Below are positions 43,112 to 51,053 of a stretch of 64,000 nt of DNA, in pieces. Position numbers and translations under genes: made by a program. Numbering within the stretch: the stretch's first letter is position 1; each line of letters starts with the position of its first letter. The stretch covers positions 1 to 64,000 of the forward strand of contig CAWJSI010000007.1 of the NCBI GenBank assembly GCA_963845485.1, in the 5' to 3' direction. Under the pieces are notes generated by a model, which saw nothing but the letters and a program-made list of their open reading frames with translations, did no database searches and was not told the origin of the DNA. The stretch comes from Bog-756 sp963845485 (GTDB lineage Bacteria; Actinomycetota; Acidimicrobiia; Acidimicrobiales; RAAP-2).

Positions 43112-45722
43112 TCAGCCCGGTGACGAGGTCATGAACACCGAGGTGAGCTCGGTGCGGCCCGGCAGCCCCAACTTGGCGTAGGTCCGGGTCAGGTGGGTCT
43201 CGACGGTCCGCACCGAGAGGCTCAGCCGCTCGGCGATGGCCCGGTCCGACATGCCCTGGGTGGCCAGCTGGGCCACCTCCCGCTCCCGGGCCGTGAGGGC
43301 GGCCACCGCACTCGGCGGCGTGCTCAGTGCCGGGGTGGCCACCGGGTCGCCCGGGTCGAGGTGGGAGCCGGCGCGCTCGAACGAGGCCGCCGCTTTGGTC
43401 GGGTTGCCCTGGCGCTGATGGGCGGCGGCGGCGTCCATGGCAGCTTCGGCGGCGTAGAGGTCGACGCCGAGCGAGCCGAACTGGGCCGAGGCCTGGTCGA
43501 GGGCGTCACCGTCATGTCCGGACCGGGCGACCACGTGGCTCCGGCACGCCGCGGCCAGCGGTCCATCGACCGGTGGCAGGGCGGTGAGCTCGGATACGGC
43601 GTCGGTGTGGCCCAGGCGGGCGGCGTCGTACCAGCACCACAGGGCCATCGTCGTGAGCCCGTGCCCCATGGCGTCGTTGGCCCCAGTGACCGATCGCTCG
43701 GCGGCCTGGGCCACCTGGCCCTCGGCGGCCAGGATGGCCACCTCGGCGCGGAGCACGGTCGGCGGTGAAGATGGCGGCCATCGGCCCGGCGGCGTCGCAC
43801 TGGTCGAGCATGAGCCGGGCCTCCCCGGTCGCACCGGACAAGGCGAGGGCCCCGGCCAGGTGGGCGAGGTTCCAGGCCACGAACATCCGGTCGAAGCCGT
43901 CCAGCGCCACCAGCGCATCTCGGAGGTGCCGAACGGCCTGAGCGGGCCGGGCTCCGAGGAGGGCCACGCGGCTCAGATAGTGGGACGTCCGGGACACGAT
44001 GCACTCGTCCCCGTCTTCCACGGCCTGGGCGAAGGCCGATTCCGCCTCGGCGGCCAGCGTGGCGAGGCGGCCCCCGTAGTAGAGGGCCTCGAACCGGGCC
44101 CCGCGCAGGCTGGCGTTGAGGGGAGGAGCACTGCTGCGGATCTGTTCGGCCGCCCCCAACCACTCTGCGGTGATGGCCAAGGCGGCGTCGGCCCGGCCCT
44201 GCTGGGTCATGGCCACCCCGACGGCGACCGCCGTCATGACCGCGGCCTCGGGACCGATGTCGGGGCCGGCCAGCGCCCGCATCCCCGTTCGCGTCGCCGA
44301 GTCGACATCGCCCAGGATCAGATGGGCCCCGGATTCGACGGCGTCGAGCATGGCCGAGAGCTGAGGGTCGTGGCCGCAGGCGGACCGCTCCAGGTCCACC
44401 AGCGAGAGCGCGGCCTCGGGACGCTGCACGGTCCAGATGAGCCCGACGGCGCGGCTGGTGCAGGCGGCCACCCGTTCCCGCGGAGTCAGGCCCTCGGGGT
44501 CGAACTCGAGGAGCAGGGCTTCGGCCTCGGCCACCCGTCCGACGAGCACGAGGGACCGGACCAGCTCCAAGAGGACCGGTGGTGCTGCTCCGGCCACCAG
44601 GGCGGCCCGGAGGAGGCGGATGGCGCTGTCGACACTGCGGGTGCGCACCACCGCGGCGGCGCGCACCATGAGATCGGGGTCGAGCCGGCACTCGGCCGCC
44701 GCTCCCCACATCGCCACCCGTAAGAGCATGTCGGCGTCGGTGTCTTCGGCCGTCTCGAGCGTCTGGGCCAGTGCGGCGATGGTGGCCCGGCGCTGCTCGT
44801 CGGTGATGCCCTGGCGGGCTGCTTCGCCGAACAGGGGATGGACGAGGCGGAGCGCGGTGTCGCCATCACTGTCCACGCCCACCACCAGGCCTTTCCGCCT
44901 GAGGCTGGTGATGACCTCGCGCGGCACCAGGTGGTCGACGATGGCCGATTCGAGGGGCTCGGCCAGAGCGAGCACGTCGACCGCACTCCGCTCGGCCGAT
45001 GACAGGTGGTCGAGCTGGTCGCCGATGAGCGAGAGCAGGCGCGGCTCGGCGGTCAGCGGACCGACGCGCGTCCACAGTCCGTGCTGGAGAGCGATGGTGC
45101 CCTCCCGCACCCCCGACTCGACCACCATGGCGACCACCATGGGGACACCGCGGCTGGCCAACCAGGCGTCCTGGACCAGTGGGGCATAGATCGGGCCACG
45201 CAGCTGGGCCGTCATCATGGCCTCGACCCCGGCGTGGTCGAGGGGGGTCAGGACCAGTCGTTCGGAGAGACCTTGGCCCACCAGGGACTCGAAGGCACTG
45301 GAGGCCCGGTGGTCCTCCCGGGCCGTGGCCAGGACCAAGGCCTTGCCGGTCACGGCCAACTGGTGGATGGCGACCGCCGAGTAGTCGTCGAGCAGATGTC
45401 CGTCGTCCACCACCACGAGCAGCGGGCGCCCCATGGCCTGGCCGAGGAGGGCCTCCTGCACCCGGGTCAGGTCGTCGGCCGCCGCCGGGGCGTCGATCAG
45501 GTGCCCCGAGAGGGCCCCGAGGGGGATGGCCTGGGACGCCTGGGTGGCCGAGACCGGCACCAGGGCGAACTGGTCGGCCAACTCGGTTGCCGCCTGCCGG
45601 ATCAGGCTGGTCTTGCCCATTCCGGCCGGGCCCTCGACGGTGACCCCGAAGCCACCGGTGATGGTGGCGGTGAGGGACTTGAGCTCATCGGTACGACCGA
45701 CGAGTGGAGTCTGCCCGGCCAC
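43112..45722 (-). pseudogene. LAL-type LuxR family ATP-binding regulator, frame broken by one extra base
   Basis: About 870 residues if joined. The N-terminal AAA/NACHT-like ATPase has GPAGMGKTSL (31-40) and LLVVVDDGHLLDDYSA; long TPR-like helical repeats follow; the C-terminus is a LuxR helix-turn-helix (LTAREREVAQLATQGMSDRAIAERL ... VRTVETHLTRTYAKL). The first frame runs from 45722 to about 43765 and the second to 43112; total length leaves one surplus base. Both parts look conserved, so an assembly indel is plausible. These MalT-like regulators respond to an inducer plus ATP. The GTG start has TAGGCT 6 nt upstream. Confidence 0.8.
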
Positions 45723-45728
45723 CGGACC

Positions 45729-45734
45729 AGCCTA
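45729..45734 (-). promoter_or_regulatory. -10 box TAGGCT of a leaderless-type promoter
   Basis: TAGGCT-GGTCCG-GTG on the minus strand, placing the transcript start at the LuxR regulator GTG. Confidence 0.45.
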
Positions 45735-45816
45735 TTCGACGGCTGCCGCCGGACCGCTGGGCGTGAGTATCGAACGACCGGCCTGCCGCAGTGATGGCCG
45801 GTCGGGACCGGTCCAC

Positions 45817-46365
45817 TCAGGAGCGGCTGAGGAGGGCGGCGATCCGCTCGTAGCGCGGGTCGTCGTCGCCGGCGATCCGTCCCACCCACCGCAGGACCTC
45901 AGCCGTATCGATGACGGCGCCGAGGGCCAGCATGGCGTCGATGTCCACCCAGTCCTTCGGGCGGTCGAATACGACCTTGCACACGACGAGGTGATCGACG
46001 CCCAGGATCGGGATGGTGGTGTCGCCGAACGGCACTCGTCGAAGCTCCCGACTGGCGGCGACGTGGAAGGCGTCGTAGGAGAAGAACAGGTCGATCGGCG
46101 TGCTCTCCCACATGACCCGCACCTGCCCGTCCCGTTGTACGAGCTCGACGACGGCCGGGTCGTCGACGGCGGCCCCGAGGGCGGCCAACGGTTCGGCCAC
46201 CTCGGCGAACCGGTCGGCCGGGATGAACACATTCACGTCGATGTCGATAGTGGCGCGGGGCTCGGCGTAGTAGGCGAGGGCCAGCGCTCCCCCGAAGGCG
46301 TGGGGGAGCCCGGACAACGCGGCGTCGATGGCCTCGATCCGCTCCGCCAAGGTCATGGTGCTCAC
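45817..46365 (-). CDS. Nucleotidyltransferase-like protein (candidate toxin of an XRE-NTase pair)
   Basis: 182 residues. The opening FGGALALAYYAEPRATIDIDVNV matches the GG ... R-T-x-D-I-D pattern of minimal or AbiEii-like nucleotidyltransferases, with Asp-x-Asp as metal ligands. PIDLFFSYDAFH, PILGVDHLVVCKVVFDRPKDWVDI and a C-terminal helix are also characteristic. It overlaps the preceding XRE regulator gene by 4 nt, the organisation of type II/IV-like toxin-antitoxin pairs in which the nucleotidyltransferase modifies RNA or proteins. Target unknown; a housekeeping role cannot be excluded. Confidence 0.75.
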   Translation of the reverse strand: MSTMTLAERIEAIDAALSGLPHAFGGALALAYYAEPRATIDIDVNVFIPADRFAEVAEPLAALGAAVDDPAVVELVQRDGQVRVMWESTPIDLFFSYDAFHVAASRELRRVPFGDTTIPILGVDHLVVCKVVFDRPKDWVDIDAMLALGAVIDTAEVLRWVGRIAGDDDPRYERIAALLSRS

Positions 46366-46691
46366 GTCGAGATGAGTCTCGGAGCCTCGAGTAGGGGAGC
46401 CCGTCGCCGCACCGGGATGGCATCGGCCAGTGACAGCACGTCGAGTAGGCGGCGGGCGTGCTCGTTCACATCGGCCGGCGGGGGAAGGTCGGACGTCGGT
46501 CGCTCGGCCCTGAGGACCAGCTGTTCGCCCCCCGCCTCCACCAGTCGGCGCAGCGTCTCATAGGTCGGGTCCCGGTGCCCGTGCTCGTAGGCCGAGACGA
46601 CCGGTTGGGACGTGCCGGCTCGTCGGGCCAGCTCCGCCTGGGTCAGGCCCTGGCGTCGGCGGACGGTCCGGATGATCGACGCTGGCTCCAT
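46362..46691 (-). CDS. XRE family helix-turn-helix regulator (candidate antitoxin)
   Basis: 109 residues. The helix-turn-helix is LTQAELARRAGTSQPVVSAYEHGHRDPTYETLRRLVEAGG, a standard Cro/C1 domain; the C-terminal half is Arg/Pro/Leu-rich and ends in the 4-nt overlap with the nucleotidyltransferase gene. It likely represses its own promoter, where GGACA ... TGTCC half-sites flank the -10. TATACT lies exactly 6 nt before the ATG, so the transcript should be leaderless. Confidence 0.85.
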   Translation of the reverse strand: MEPASIIRTVRRRQGLTQAELARRAGTSQPVVSAYEHGHRDPTYETLRRLVEAGGEQLVLRAERPTSDLPPPADVNEHARRLLDVLSLADAIPVRRRAPLLEAPRLIST

Positions 46692-46722
46692 GCGGACAGT
46701 ATATCGGATTGTCTATGTCCGG
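46692..46722 (-). promoter_or_regulatory. XRE-NTase promoter with TATACT and flanking half-sites
   Basis: The -10 hexamer TATACT (46698-46703) is 6 nt from the ATG at 46691. GGACA (46694-46698) and TGTCC (near 46716-46720) form an inverted repeat across the promoter, a likely XRE autoregulatory site. Confidence 0.5.
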
Positions 46723-46745
46723 GGCACCGGTGTGTGCCGTTCAGC

Positions 46746-47567
46746 TCAGCGCCGCTTGTAGACCGGCTCTCTTCCCTCGGCCCGGGCCACTTTCATCTCG
46801 GCGTAGTCCCGGGAGGCAAAGACCATGGACTGGGCGACCGCCTCTTCGGCGATGGACCGCTGGACCTCGTGGACCGAGAGGCCGTAGAGCGTGCGTCGGG
46901 CCATCTTGACGGTGAAGGCCGGGGCCTTGGCCACGGTCTCGGCCATCTCCCGGGTCACGGCGTCGAGCTCCTCCTCGTCAGCCACCAGCCGACTGATGAT
47001 GCCGTGGCCCAAGGCCTCCTCGGCGGTCATGACCCGGCCGGTGAGGGCGAGGTCGGCGGCCACACCGTGACCCACCATCTGGAAGAGCCGGGCCATCCCC
47101 CCGGTGTCGGGGATGACCCCGTGGACCACCTCGGGGAGCACCATCCGGGTCCCCCTGGCGGCCACCCGGATGTCACAGAGCAGCGATCGCTCGAACGCCC
47201 CGCCGATGACCCAGCCCTTCAGGGCACAGATGATGGGGGAGGGCATGGTGAAGAACATCTGGGAAGGCCGGTGGCCCCGTTCGATGAACTCGAGGTCGGA
47301 GATGTCCTCGGTGCGGATCCCGAGCTGATCGGTGTCCCGGCCCGAGGAGAACGACTTGCCCTCGCCCCGCCAGACGATGGCCCGCACCGCGTCCATCTCG
47401 TGGACATGGGCCAGGACCTCGAAGAGTCGCCGGTCCATCTCGTCGCTCATGGCGTTGTGCTTTTCGGGGCGGTTGTTGGTGATGACCGCCACCGCCCCGT
47501 CGAGGTCCAAGGTGACCAGGCGCTGGTCCTCGGGGCCGAGGGTGCTTGGGACATCGACGGCGCTCAT
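46746..47567 (-). CDS. Enoyl-CoA hydratase/isomerase family protein
   Basis: 273 residues of the crotonase fold. RPEKHNAMSDEM, the oxyanion-hole block FSSGRDTDQLG, and CALKGWVIGGAFERSLLCDIRVAARGTRMVLPEV are characteristic; Glu in the last blocks could act in catalysis. It would hydrate or isomerise an acyl-CoA. ATG 47567 overlaps the stop of the reductase gene by 4 nt (ATGA). Together with it, this is a fatty-acid beta-oxidation pair, probably under the palindromic site at 48511. Confidence 0.9.
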   Translation of the reverse strand: MSAVDVPSTLGPEDQRLVTLDLDGAVAVITNNRPEKHNAMSDEMDRRLFEVLAHVHEMDAVRAIVWRGEGKSFSSGRDTDQLGIRTEDISDLEFIERGHRPSQMFFTMPSPIICALKGWVIGGAFERSLLCDIRVAARGTRMVLPEVVHGVIPDTGGMARLFQMVGHGVAADLALTGRVMTAEEALGHGIISRLVADEEELDAVTREMAETVAKAPAFTVKMARRTLYGLSVHEVQRSIAEEAVAQSMVFASRDYAEMKVARAEGREPVYKRR

Positions 47568-48496
47568 GCTGCGCCTCCCTTCGGGTTGGGGCCGCCGGAC
47601 GGTCCGGAGCCGGGTGGAGGTTCGCCGAAGGGCGGACGCCCCAGCTGTTCGCGGATGGGGGTGAAGGGGGGCTGGACGGTGTGGCGTCGCTGCCAGTTGG
47701 CCCCGTCCACCACCAGGGAGTGGCCGCTGATGTAGGTGGCGTAGGGGGAGCACAGGTAGGTGGCGGCCCAGGCCAGCTCCCGGGGGAACCCGACCCGGCC
47801 GGCCGGGACCCGTGAGTCCTGGCCCTCGTACTTGCCGGGCACCGCGGCGATGGCCGCCACCTCGTCCTCGTGCGGCATGAGGCCAGGGACGAGCCCGTTG
47901 ACCCGGATCCCGTAGGGACCCCACTCGACGGCCAGGGTCTCGGTCAGGTTCTTCACCCCGGCCTTGGCCGCCGCCGAGTGGGCGAATCCCGGGCCACCGG
48001 TCCATGCGTAGGTGGCCCCGATGTTGACGATGGCCCCGTCCCGCTCCTCGGGGATCAGGCGCCGGGCCAGCTCCCGGCAGCACAGATAGGTGCCGTTCAG
48101 GACGATGTCGACGACGGTGCGCCACGCGTTGGGGCTCATGTCCTCGGCCGGCACCGGGAAGTTCCCCGCCGCGTTGTTGATCAGGACGTCGATGGGACCG
48201 AGATTCTCCTCGACGGCGTCGAAGGCTGACGCGATGGAGTCGGCGTCCCGGATGTCGCAGGCGACGGCGAACGGCCACCCCCCGGCCTCCTTCACGGCCG
48301 CGGCTCCTGCTCGTCGGTGGTCCTCGTCCCGGCTGAGAATGCCCACCGACGCCCCGAGACGGCCGAACTCGGTGGCGATGGCCTTGCCGAGGCCGGTGCC
48401 TCCGCCGGTCACGATGACCACGGCGTCGTCGTAGGTGCCCGGGACCAGGGCTGAGGCGCCGAGGGGCGGGGGAGGTCGAAGGCCGGGCGGTGTCAT
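47564..48496 (-). CDS. SDR family oxidoreductase, 2,4-dienoyl-CoA reductase-like
   Basis: 310 residues. VVIVTGGGTGLGKAIATEFGRLGASVGILSRDEDHR is the NADP-binding start; NNAAGNFPVPAEDMSPNAW is typical of peroxisomal/bacterial 2,4-dienoyl-CoA reductases; IVNIGATYAWTGGPGFAHSAAAKAGV holds the catalytic residues, although the usual Tyr position reads His-Ser-Ala-Ala-Ala-Lys and so may use another residue. The C-terminal 30 residues are Pro/Gly-rich. First gene of the pair with the hydratase. Confidence 0.85.
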   Translation of the reverse strand: MTPPGLRPPPPLGASALVPGTYDDAVVIVTGGGTGLGKAIATEFGRLGASVGILSRDEDHRRAGAAAVKEAGGWPFAVACDIRDADSIASAFDAVEENLGPIDVLINNAAGNFPVPAEDMSPNAWRTVVDIVLNGTYLCCRELARRLIPEERDGAIVNIGATYAWTGGPGFAHSAAAKAGVKNLTETLAVEWGPYGIRVNGLVPGLMPHEDEVAAIAAVPGKYEGQDSRVPAGRVGFPRELAWAATYLCSPYATYISGHSLVVDGANWQRRHTVQPPFTPIREQLGRPPFGEPPPGSGPSGGPNPKGGAA

Positions 48497-48510
48497 GGCA
48501 CCGCAGCCTA

Positions 48511-48525
48511 CTGACGCTCCGTCAG
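48511..48525. promoter_or_regulatory. Palindrome CTGACG-CTC-CGTCAG before the beta-oxidation pair
   Basis: Perfect 6-bp arms lie 15-29 bp upstream of the reductase ATG and directly next to a TAGGCT -10 candidate on the minus strand. The form is that of TetR-family operators controlling acyl-CoA metabolism. The regulator is not in the window, unless a distant one acts. Confidence 0.5.
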
Positions 48526-48691
48526 GTGAATGAGGCTGGCGGCCCAGGAAACCGTGGGGAACGACCGGCGGCACCCCGGGTCGTGGGCCATGCGGGCTGG
48601 GTCCCGCCCGACACCAGGGTTTGTCGATTGGCCGTCTAGGGAATCGCTAGGCCATGGCTGCCCGTCGCGTCCCGCTGGAAACTCAACTGTC

Positions 48692-49579
48692 GTGAACCGC
48701 CTGGGTGCAGCCCGGCTCCGAGTACTCGATTCGGTTGAGGGTGCCGACGGATTGGACGGATGGGTCGGACAGGTCCGTACCGTGGCGCAACGGGTGGTCG
48801 GTCCCGATCCCGTCCGACGCCTGTTGAGCGGAACCGATCTGGGCCATCCCGCTCATCCGATGCTGGTGCAACTGCCCATTGGCTTTTGGACCAGCGCGTG
48901 GGTGCTCGACCTCACCGGTCTGGGTAGGACGAAGGTGGCCAGGGACCTTGTGGGGCTGGGCGTCCTCACCGCGCTGCCTGCCGTGGCCAGTGGGGTGTCC
49001 GATTGGATTGACACCGACGGGGCCGAGGCCCGCGTCGGACTGGTGCACGCCACGGCCAACGCCACCGCCGTGGCCTGCTTCTCCGTCTCATGGTGGCGAC
49101 GTCGAGGCGGTCGTCACAGCGGACTGTTCTGGTCGATGGCCGGGGCCGCGGTGGCCACGGTGGGCGGATTCCTCGGCGGACATCTCGCTTACTCATTGGG
49201 GGTGGGCGTGGATACGAATGCCTTCGAGACCGGTCCGGACGAGTGGACGGCCGTGCGGGGAGGTGTGCCGAGCGAACCCGTCGTGGCCCGCACGGTGGGT
49301 GGGGTCCGGGTGATGGTGGCCCAAACCGACGAGGGCCGATTCGCGCTGGCCGACCGGTGCAGCCACCGAGGTGGTCCGCTCTCGGAGGGGGAGTTGGACG
49401 GCGAATGCGTGACGTGCCCATGGCACGGGAGCCGGTTCGATCTGGACACGGGCACCCCCACCCGGGGGCCGGCTTCTGTCCCCCAACCGGTGTACGAGAG
49501 CCGTGTCACCGACGGAAAGCTGGAGTTACGCCGCCACGAGTCGCGCGCTCTCCGCCAGCGATCCGTGAGCCCCGGATAG
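48692..49579 (+). CDS. DUF2231 membrane domain fused to a Rieske [2Fe-2S] domain
   Basis: 295 residues. Residues about 45-185 form a DUF2231 membrane unit (GHPAHPMLVQLPIGFWTSAWVLDL, GLGVLTALPAVASGVSDW, AGAAVATVGGFLGGHLAYSLG). Residues about 195-275 form a Rieske domain with the cluster ligands in DRCSHRGGPL and CVTCPWHGSRFDL. This suggests a membrane-bound electron-transfer protein. Partners are not visible, although the gene before it encodes a dienoyl-CoA reductase and the one after a dehydrogenase. GTG 48692 is the likely start; there is no clear ribosome site. Confidence 0.85.
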   Translation: MNRLGAARLRVLDSVEGADGLDGWVGQVRTVAQRVVGPDPVRRLLSGTDLGHPAHPMLVQLPIGFWTSAWVLDLTGLGRTKVARDLVGLGVLTALPAVASGVSDWIDTDGAEARVGLVHATANATAVACFSVSWWRRRGGRHSGLFWSMAGAAVATVGGFLGGHLAYSLGVGVDTNAFETGPDEWTAVRGGVPSEPVVARTVGGVRVMVAQTDEGRFALADRCSHRGGPLSEGELDGECVTCPWHGSRFDLDTGTPTRGPASVPQPVYESRVTDGKLELRRHESRALRQRSVSPG

Positions 49580-49725
49580 CCCCGACGCCGCCTGCGGTCC
49601 CGTTGGCACGGTTGTGCTGACCGAGCCGCGGCCGGCCAAAGGGCTGTTTCGACCATCCGCTGGTGGGTAGCGCACCAGGGCCTCGGAAATTTCGAGGACA
49701 AGCAGAACGAGAGGTTGCTGAACCA

Positions 49726-50868
49726 ATGCGAGCAGTTGTGTACAACGGGCCGAGAGACGTGTCCGTCACCGAGGTTCCCGACGCGACCATCGAAGAGCCG
49801 ACCGATGTCGTGGTGAAGATCACCGCCACGAACATCTGTGGATCGGACCTCCACATGTACGAGGGCCGGACCGACCTCGAACCCGGGAAGGTCATCGGTC
49901 ACGAGAATCTCGGCGAGGTGGTGGACGTAGGCTCTGCCGTTACGTCGATCTCGGTCGGCGACCGCGTCTGCCTCCCCTTCAATATCGCCTGTGGCTTCTG
50001 CAAGAACTGCGCACGCGGACTGACCGGCTTCTGCCTCACGGTCAACCCGGGAAATGCCGGCGGCGCCTACGGCTATGCCGACATGGGTCCCTACGACGGC
50101 GGCCAGGCTGAGTTCTTGCGGGTCCCCTTTGCTGACTTCAACGCCCTGTCCCTCCCCGAGGACAGCGTGGAGAAAGAGAACGACTACGTGATGTTGGCCG
50201 ACATCTTCCCGACCGGATGGCACGGCACCCGGTTGGCCGGCCTGCAGCCCGGGGAGACCGTGGCGGTCTACGGCGCCGGACCGGTGGGCACCATGGCGGC
50301 CTACTCGGCGGTCATCCAAGGTGCCAGCCAAGTCTTTGTGGTCGATCATCTGGCCGAACGCCTCCAGGCCGCCGAACAGTTCGGCGTTACGGGTATCGAC
50401 TCGACCAAGGGTGATCCTGCCGAGCAGATCAAAGAGGCCACCCACGGCGAAGGCGTGGACCGCGGAGTGGAGGCCGTGGGCTACCAGGCGCATGACGCCG
50501 AGGGCCAGGAGCGGTCGAACATGACCATGAACGCCCTGGTGGACGTGGTCCGTCCGACCGGAGGGATCGGCGTGGTCGGGGTGTTCGTCCCCGAGGACCC
50601 CGAGGCCGCCGACGACCTGGCCAAGGAAGGGAAGATGGCCTTTGACTTCGGGCAGTTCTTCTTCAAGGGACAGACCATCGGTACCGGTCAGGCCAACGTC
50701 AAGGCCTACAACCGAGAGCTCCGAGATCTCGTCCACCAGGGGAAGGCTCAGCCGTCCCGGTTGGTCTCGCACAACCTGGGGCTCGACGACGCCCCGGATG
50801 CCTACAAGCACTTCGATGCCCGGGATTCGGGGTGGACGAAGGTCGTCCTGAATCCGACCAAGGGCTGA
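49726..50868 (+). CDS. Zinc-dependent alcohol/formaldehyde dehydrogenase
   Basis: 380 residues, medium-chain dehydrogenase. The catalytic zinc site is in NICGSDLHMYEG and VIGHENLGEV; the structural zinc loop ACGFCKNCARGLTGFC has four Cys; the NAD fold is VAVYGAGPVGTMAAYSA. AGGAYGYADMGPYDGGQAEFL and KAYNRELRDLV resemble glutathione-independent formaldehyde dehydrogenases. It would oxidise formaldehyde or a short alcohol with NAD. GAGAGG precedes ATG 49726. A strong hairpin follows the stop. Confidence 0.9.
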   Translation: MRAVVYNGPRDVSVTEVPDATIEEPTDVVVKITATNICGSDLHMYEGRTDLEPGKVIGHENLGEVVDVGSAVTSISVGDRVCLPFNIACGFCKNCARGLTGFCLTVNPGNAGGAYGYADMGPYDGGQAEFLRVPFADFNALSLPEDSVEKENDYVMLADIFPTGWHGTRLAGLQPGETVAVYGAGPVGTMAAYSAVIQGASQVFVVDHLAERLQAAEQFGVTGIDSTKGDPAEQIKEATHGEGVDRGVEAVGYQAHDAEGQERSNMTMNALVDVVRPTGGIGVVGVFVPEDPEAADDLAKEGKMAFDFGQFFFKGQTIGTGQANVKAYNRELRDLVHQGKAQPSRLVSHNLGLDDAPDAYKHFDARDSGWTKVVLNPTKG

Positions 50869-50884
50869 ACCGGGCTGGGGTGGG

Positions 50885-50911
50885 CAGCGCGCCGGCCACC
50901 GGCGCGGCTGC
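50885..50911 (+). terminator. Terminator hairpin after the dehydrogenase gene
   Basis: CGCGCCGG and CCGGCGCG form an 8-bp GC stem with a CCA loop, extended by GC bases, 16 nt after the stop. No T-run, as is common in high-GC genomes. Confidence 0.5.
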
Positions 50912-51053
50912 TCGGCCCGGGCTGGCATGCTGGATCGATCGTGGTTGCTTGTCCAGCGTTGGTCCACCGTGACTAGTCGGCCCGTGGAGTCCCGCTGGGG
51001 TCGACCGTGAACAGCGCTGACCTGGGTAGCAACGCCCGGGGGCGTAGGACGGT

